Notes under the pieces: model-generated
What the model was told of the DNA's origin: nothing
Seen by the model: the letters and a program-made list of their open reading frames with translations, nothing else
Databases searched by the model: none
Translations under genes and position numbers: made by a program
DNA from: Pohlia nutans
Lineage: Eukaryota; Streptophyta; Bryopsida; Bryales; Mniaceae
DNA length: 64,000 nucleotides
Direction of reading: 5' to 3'
Assembly: GCA_022496805.1 (NCBI GenBank)
Contig: CM040090.1
Coordinates: 10,782,001 to 10,846,000 of the forward strand
In this document: piece after piece, positions 58,439 to 64,000 of the stretch
Layout: each line of letters starts with the position of its first letter
Numbering within the stretch: the stretch's first letter is position 1

Positions 58439-60007
58439 TCACAGCATCATGCCTGGTTGTGCATTAACAAGACTATGAGCTTTTTGAATAGCTTCCATGC
58501 ACTCTCCCAAGGCGCTGAGCAGCTGCAATTTCCACCAGGATTAACTCAGTGATGTCCAATAAGCAAGGAAACTGCACTGGATCAGTGTATTTAATCAGCC
58601 TAAACAATCAGTTCAATGTTTTATTGAGCTCCTGGAGGCTTGTATTCTTTGTTTCTTGATGTCATATTTTTCCTTTGGTTTAATACAGTAGAGTAGGGCT
58701 TAAAACTCCATTTAATGTAGAACAGCCTTGGAAACTCAAGATTGCAGCACTAATGGAGAGCAGAACCAATTGGAGGAATAGGGAGTAACCTGGTGCAGGT
58801 CTCGAATATCTTGACATGCAGCAATAGCTTGGCGAATTTCCTACATGGCACAACATATTAGAAGTCACTTGTCAACAGATTGATACAACAAAATACAAGT
58901 TCAGATCCAAATATTGCAAACTGACATCATCGTCATAAAAATACTACGTTTCTGCGGAATCAGGTCTTACCTCGAGTTTCTGATACAGTGTGGAAAGAGT
59001 TTTTGATAGTACATCAGATGGATTGACAGTTGATTGCACCTGCACCTCAAAATCCTCTCGTCACTACTTTGAAATTGCTGTAATCACAAATTGCGAAGGA
59101 GAAATCTTCTATCATGTTTTTATGAAAGTACACTCAAACAGAATCGCACCTTAGGAAGATTGGAAGGATGTTGGTCTGATGGCGGCACTGTCATATAGGT
59201 GTCTTCAGGAACGTTGAAAGATACTCCTGCACAAGAAAATAGGGGCAGCAATGAGTTAGCCAGATCCAACCGAGTAATGAAATCAACGTTCCAAACCTGA
59301 TTGATCAAGAGCGCACATCCAGCGACTCTAACAGTCACAATTTACAAGAGGGTTTAGGGTTTAAGGCTTGGGGGGCAACGACTTAGACGATTCCGAAATT
59401 CGTTTATCAAGCGCACAGTCACAGTTCACAAGATGGTTTAGGGTTTAGGGTTTAAGGACAGACCGGAGAGTAATTCCGAAATAAAACCGATTGAACAAGA
59501 GCGACTCTGATAGTGAAATTTGCAAGATGGAATAGGGTTGAGTGTTATGGGCGGAGTAATTCGGAAATCAAAGCTTCCAAAACCGAGTGATCACATTGAC
59601 CAGCGACTCTCTGACAGCTAGAATTTACAAGAGGGTTTAGGGTTTAGGGGCAGAGCACCGGAAGCTTGCAGGCGCTTGGGGCTGCGCTCATCGGAGGTGG
59701 GGGCGTCGCCGCGTTGGCTGGCCGGGCGCACGTGGCTGGCGGGATTGGGAGGAGGGGATTGGGAGGGCTTGAGGGGGCTGGCGGGGGGCGAGGAGTCGTG
59801 GACGTGGTGCGCTTGGAGCTTGAGGGCGAGCTGGTCCTCCGTCAACAGCCATTGCGAGCACGAGACGCAGAAGAGTTGTTTCTGGCGGTTGCGGACGAGC
59901 GGCGTGAGACACACGGGGCACGAGTCCGCCAGCAGAGTCCAGCCTTGCAAGAGCTTGGAGGCGATGAGGGAGCTGTGATCAGGGCGGGGACTCGCCAGAG
60001 CCTCCAT
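58439..60007 (-). CDS. ZNRD2/Auto_anti-p27-like zinc-ribbon protein
   Basis: Five minus-strand exons join in phase to 209 aa: 60007-59659, 59226-59150, 59039-58971, 58840-58790, 58522-58439. The N-terminal third holds SKLLQGWTLLADSCPVCLTP, LVRNRQ and FCVSCSQWL: a C-x2-C ... C-x2-C zinc ribbon preceded by the LLQGW helix, the signature of the Sjogren/scleroderma autoantigen 1 (p27, ZNRD2) family. A Pro/Ser-rich linker (about 65-115) leads to a C-terminal helical part with ECMEAIQKAHSLVNAQPG. The family is small and poorly understood, and linked to mitosis in animals; its plant role is unknown to me. The start chosen is the ATG at 60007; upstream codons are open without an ATG. Intron 1 consists of telo-box-bearing tandem repeats. 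Confidence 0.85.
59300..59652. repeat. Degenerate tandem repeat with telo-boxes in ZNRD2-like intron 1
   Basis: Four units of about 84-105 bp are marked by (C/G)A(A/G)TTTACAAGAGGGTTTAGGG or variants at about 59338, 59422, 59516 and 59621. Units also share GCGACTCT and a TAATTCCGAAAT/GATTCCGAAATTC motif. Three units hold intact TTTAGGGTTTA telo-boxes. The last unit abuts the exon 1 donor at 59658. Confidence 0.7.
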
Positions 60008-60374
60008 TCCACAAGCCGCAGCAAGAACAACAACAATCACAGACGGAGTGTGGTAGAGACACTCAACAAGAGACAGAGAAACGGAGAAAGGCTACGCAGG
60101 CTCAATTTTGGCCCGTTTCACATTAGGTCGCCGGCTGAATTGTGTTTAGGTAGGAGCACCAATATTGCACCTAATTGCGACAAAATTTAAACCATGCAAT
60201 CAATTCGAGATGCAAATCTACATTTTAGGGCCCTTATTGTATGTTGATCAAAATGATAAGCTATCTATGGTTTACCTAGATTTACATTCTAGAATGACCA
60301 TTACGTCTAAATCTTGTCGGAATTAGGTACAAAGTTGGTTTTAGATGCTCCTACCTTAATCCCTGAAGGAAAAA
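60008..60374. other. ZNRD2-like upstream region
   Basis: This is the likely promoter and leader of the zinc-ribbon gene. A segment near 60030-60085 (AACAACAATCACAGACGGAG, then ACACTCAACAAGAGACA) is repeated at 60972-61030, so a piece of this promoter region has been copied about 0.95 kb away. Confidence 0.45.
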
Positions 60375-60533
60375 TCTCACCCTCCATAGAAAAACTAATT
60401 TGGCTAAAAATAGAATTTGAGATGGTTTTTCTAAATTGCTCAGAAATCGAATTTTATTGTTTTACTGCATTCGATAACATACAATCCAGAATGACTATTT
60501 TTAGTTAGTTTAGTTTTTGCACGAAGGGTGAGA
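60375..60533. mobile_element. Palindromic MITE, TCTCACCCTCC ends, copy 2
   Basis: Same family as 2252-2408: the left end TCTCACCCTCCATAGAAAAA, a core TTTTATTGTTTTACTGCATT and the right end GGGTGAGA. A TTAA with a TCCCTGAAGGA end lies directly before it (60356-60370), again placing this MITE next to a TTAA-type end. Confidence 0.62.
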
Positions 60534-61189
60534 AATACAATCAATCGTATTATGAAAAACATGAAAAACATGATTTAGTTTGGATCAATCAATGAAGAAC
60601 ATGTGTTGATCACAAATTTGAAAAAAAAGGTCTACATCAAACTTTATAAGGCCCACTTTATACACATGTTGGGGCTGGATGGAAGGCCGGCCCGATTTGA
60701 TCTGGCCCAAGTTTGAAGTTCGGGCCATGGCAAACGTTGTCCTGATTTCATCAAACTGGCTCAAAGATTTGGCGCCAAAATCATGCCACATAGGATGCCA
60801 TGTAGGAAAAACTGCTCCTTCCGGCATGGCTCTAGTATAAAGCCCTTGGGCCGGATTTGAAAGAATCAAGCCATCCTATTGGTTGAAATTGGTAGAAATT
60901 TGAAGAGTTCGAGTTGGCCCTCAATCCAGCCCTAAGTACAAAGTGGGCCTTACAATAAGAATCACAAGCAGCAACAACAACAATCACAGACGGAGTGTGA
61001 TAGACATAGAGACACTCAACAAGAGACAAAGAAAGAGCACTACGGCTCCGAAGGCTCCGTTTCACATGAGGCATTACTTAGAGTTAAATTTTAGATTCTT
61101 TTTTATTTTCAACTAAAAGAGGCAAATTTTTTATTTTAGAGAGGGGCTCAAAGGCACTAATGTCCCAACCCTAAACTGCTTAACCCCTA
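60534..61189. other. Intergenic DNA with a copied promoter fragment
   Basis: It contains an imperfect inverted repeat (GGGGCTGGATGGAAGGCCGG with a looser partner near 60900-60945; AAGGCCCACTTTATAC with a partner near 60940-60955) and, at 60972-61060, the near-copy of the ZNRD2-like upstream region. Confidence 0.4.
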
Positions 61190-61193
61190 AAAG

Positions 61194-61725
61194 CCCGAGG
61201 GGTATTGGACAAAACATAGATGTGTTATAATATGTCCCTTCCATATGTTTGATGAAGGTTGGTTCAATAGACAAAATGTAGAATATCATCTTTACAAATT
61301 ATCCATACGGTCAAACTTCCAAAATAATCTTTAGATCATTTTTTAATGAATTTAAAAGCATTAACCTTCGAAAATTTGTATAAATTATAATTTTCAATTT
61401 TAGAGTTCAAAATTTAGTACGATTGGTTAAAGTTGGGCTATCTATCGTAAACTTCAAAAAAGCAAGAGAAATGATGGAGGAATCATCATTACTTTCCCCA
61501 AATAGCAAATTTTGTAACACTAAGACAATGTTGAGGTGATTTACTTTGAAAAATTCTCCCGGGTGGAGTTAAACTCGGATTGCCATAATTCAAATTGTGT
61601 TGGAAAGTAGACTTGATGTAGTATTTTAAAATATTTTTTATTTTTTCAATTTTTTTTTGTTTTGTTCCGGGCAGCCCGTTTTTTCCGGGCAGCGACCAGA
61701 AAATGGTCGCTCGGGAGCTTAGGGG
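61194..61725. mobile_element. TTAA-flanked (piggyBac-like) element
   Basis: CCCCTAAAAGCCCGAGGGGT after TTAA 61190-61193 and CGGGAGCTTAGGGG before TTAA 61726-61729. The interior shares long blocks with the truncated copy at 63516, including GGTTCAATAGACAAA and TTGGAAAGTAGACTTGAT. A CCGGGCAGC motif occurs twice near the right end. Confidence 0.75.
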
Positions 61726-62191
61726 TTAAACAACCGACCATATTTCGTGATTAAAACTTTCAACCAACTTTAAATGTCCATAACTTTTGCAATAAAATAA
61801 AATAAAAATAAACTTGATTTTATTTCCTCTAGTAGATATTGAAACTGATCAACCTTTTCATAAAAAAAACTTGAAAAAATATTCACTAATTTTCCTCTAA
61901 AGCCCTACAAATGGCACTATCTCAAATTGTCGGAATTTTGAAATTTGATTGGAATGAAATCTCTAGGTCTCTTATGAAATAAAACTAGTTGTAACATAAA
62001 CTATATGACCACCATATAAAACCAATGCTTTTTACTTATCATACTTGATTCCAAGTCAAATTGAATAAACAAGTAATCTATACATTAAAAGAGGTTGTTT
62101 GTTTTGTTTTAATTTGTTTGTTTGTTACCTTGAGACCTCTCCAATCGTGAGTCTGGCTGCTACATTATTTGTATTGTTGAAAAGGTCTTAA

Positions 62192-62759
62192 CCCCTAAAT
62201 GCCTAGAACCCTCTCCAATTCGGCAATTTTGCAAAGATGCATTATAAAATGCAACCAAGAGGGATATTTTGAACTTGATATGTGAATAAAAGTTGTACAT
62301 TGTGAATTTTAGATTCTATCCATATGGTTAGATCTATGATTGTTGTTTTCAATAATTTTGTATAAAATTAGAAACGTGAAATTTAAAATTATTTTGTAAT
62401 TCAATTACGAATAAGATATTGACAATCTACGGATGAAATTCATTGCGATTGGTTGAAATGTAATACTCTAAGTGTAGTGATTTTTGGAGATTTTTTGGTT
62501 TCGTAATTTTATGAGTTGAATTTTTTTTTAGCACTTTTACACTGAAATCTTCAAAATTTTGGGTGAATCACTACAACATGAAATGAGGCATAAAGAATTC
62601 ACAAATCATCCCCTTTCTAATCGGATTGCAAATGCATAAAGCTAACTTCCCATAGAATCTACAGTAAAAATTTCACACTGCAAAAAGTGCATGTCAGATG
62701 AGAAATTTTGGATGAAATCTGTACATCGTCCAAAAAATGGACGCTTAGGCAGTTAGGGG
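62192..62759. mobile_element. TTAA-flanked (piggyBac-like) element
   Basis: CCCCTAAATGCCTAGAACC after TTAA 62188-62191 and TTAGGCAGTTAGGGG before TTAA 62760-62763. 568 bp, no coding capacity; its right end matches the orphan end at 44607. Confidence 0.72.
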
Positions 62760-62829
62760 TTAAGAAAGAAGGGTGATTTCGCTGCATTTGGACTTACGAT
62801 GCAAATTTTGAAATTTAAAACAAATTCGT

Positions 62830-63158
62830 TACTATAAATTGAATTAAATTATGGAAAATGAAATTTGGGGTTTTCAATGTCAACATTGGCATTGTTGGAA
62901 AACTCTCAACGAGTAGGGGTGTATAAAAGTTGTTTCGTAGTTTTTAGACTTACAATGTGAAAGTCATGGATTTTAAAGGGAATTTTGTCGCGATAAATTG
63001 AATTAAATTATGAATTAATAATTCTAAAAAGAAAAACACACGGGTATACGCGAAATGTGAAGAAGAGATGGGTAGATGGAGATGCACAAGTATATGGGGA
63101 GCACAAAGCACATGTGCAACACTGGGAGCATTTGGGCCAACGGTACAAGACCACATTA
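62830..63158 (-). repeat. Dispersed repeat, copy 2 (inverse of 12735-13030)
   Basis: In reverse it shares GTGGTCTTGTACCGTTGGCC, CATGTGCTTTGTGCTCCCC and the AATTTAATTCAATTTAT(A/C)G segment with the 12.7-kb copy. The pairing supports a real repeat family rather than chance. Confidence 0.5.
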
Positions 63159-63515
63159 GTTTTCATGAATTCTCAATTTACTAAATTCATATCATTTTTC
63201 CAAAATTTAACCATATAGATGTTGTCTTATTGTTGTTCTCTACTTATATCTAAGGTTTTTAATTCATGAAGATTGAGTTCAATAGACATTACAACACAGT
63301 TTTTTTAAGAAAATCCTTGGACAGTTAGGAATTAAAGAATCTTATTTACAGTTCTAGAAAAGAGTTGGAAGCTCTATTTTACATGCATGTCCTTGTTTTG
63401 GAGTTGTATAAAAATTTAGCCATCCTAAAAGAATTTGATATTTCAAAAACCAAATTTCCAAAAATGAAAAAATCCAATCTCGATGACAATCCCTACATTT
63501 TTCACATGCCATTAA

Positions 63516-64000
63516 CCCCTAATAGCCCAAGGGGTATTGGAAAAAACATTAGTGTGTGATAATATGTGCCTTGTATATGTTTGATGAAGTTTGGTTCAAT
63601 AGACAAAGTGTTCTCCGTCTACAAATTATCCATATGGTCAAACTTCCAAAAGCAACTCCAGATATTTTTCGAAAGAATTTAAAAACAATAACCTTTGAAA
63701 GTTTGTATAAATTATAATTTTCACTTTTAGGGTTTTAAATTTAGCATGATTAGTTAAGATTGGTTTATCTATTGTAAACTTCAAAAAAACAGAAGAAATG
63801 GAGGGAACATCATTAGTTTCTCTAAATAGTAAACTTTATAACACTAAGACAATGTTAAGGTGATCCACTTTGAAACATTCTCCTTAGTGGAGTTTCACTT
63901 AAATTGACATGATTCAAATTGTGTTGGAAAGTAGACTTGATTTAGTATTTTTAATATTTTAATATTTTTTTCAATTTTTTTTTGTTCCTAACAGATTATT
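63516..64000. mobile_element. TTAA-type (piggyBac-like) element, runs off the window
   Basis: CCCCTAATAGCCCAAGGGGT after TTAA 63512-63515. The sequence is collinear with 61194-61725 up to the window edge; the right end lies outside. Confidence 0.7.

Overview
The window is nuclear DNA from a green plant, most likely a streptophyte alga or a non-seed land plant; the exact group cannot be fixed by reading. The basis is: intron-rich genes with GT-AG splicing, a plant-type NAR2/NRT3 nitrate-transport partner, a plant-type PP1 catalytic subunit, and TTTAGGG (plant telomere-type) telo-box motifs near three gene starts. Intergenic DNA is very AT-rich and packed with transposable elements. No rRNA, tRNA, CRISPR array or bacterial-type operon is visible.

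Six protein-coding genes can be assembled exon by exon. On the + strand: a three-finger CCCH zinc-finger protein (7632-11691, 9 exons, 561 aa), a PP1-type Ser/Thr phosphatase (15665-17649, 4 exons, about 320 aa) and a NAR2/NRT3-like protein (25441-26283, 2 exons, 208 aa). On the - strand: a DGAT2-family acyltransferase (43074-40848, 6 exons, with an apparent 1-nt frame break near its N-terminus), a TTI1-like HEAT-repeat protein (53261-45291, 17 exons, 1402 aa) and a ZNRD2/Auto_anti-p27-like zinc-ribbon protein (60007-58439, 5 exons, 209 aa). They do unrelated housekeeping jobs (RNA binding, phosphosignalling, nitrate uptake, lipid synthesis, PIKK assembly) and show no sign of being a functional cluster.

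The rest is a stratified transposon landscape. 1-1700: 3' half of a decayed LINE with an RNase H domain. 2170-2700: small DNA-element fragments. 2758-6830: two abutting Tc1/mariner-type elements with inverted arms made of about 180-bp subrepeats; the larger carries a dead transposase. 17.4-18.7 kb: foldback elements sharing TAGAGTTATCC ends. 23011-24075: an hAT element with an 8-bp target duplication and a transposase C-terminal remnant. 27.4-34.2 kb: long inverted repeats plus a 1.45-kb foldback with another element nested inside. From 35 kb to the end: many palindromic miniature elements.

The strongest unusual signal is a numerous family of elements starting CCCCTAAA or a variant (CCCTTTAG/CCCTTTGA, CCCCTCAA, TCCCTAAG), ending in the inverse and flanked by TTAA on both sides, the piggyBac signature. 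Eleven copies with both ends are visible plus several partial ones. They lie in introns of the CCCH and TTI1 genes and inside other elements; in one case a related uninterrupted copy of the host element shows the likely empty TTAA site.
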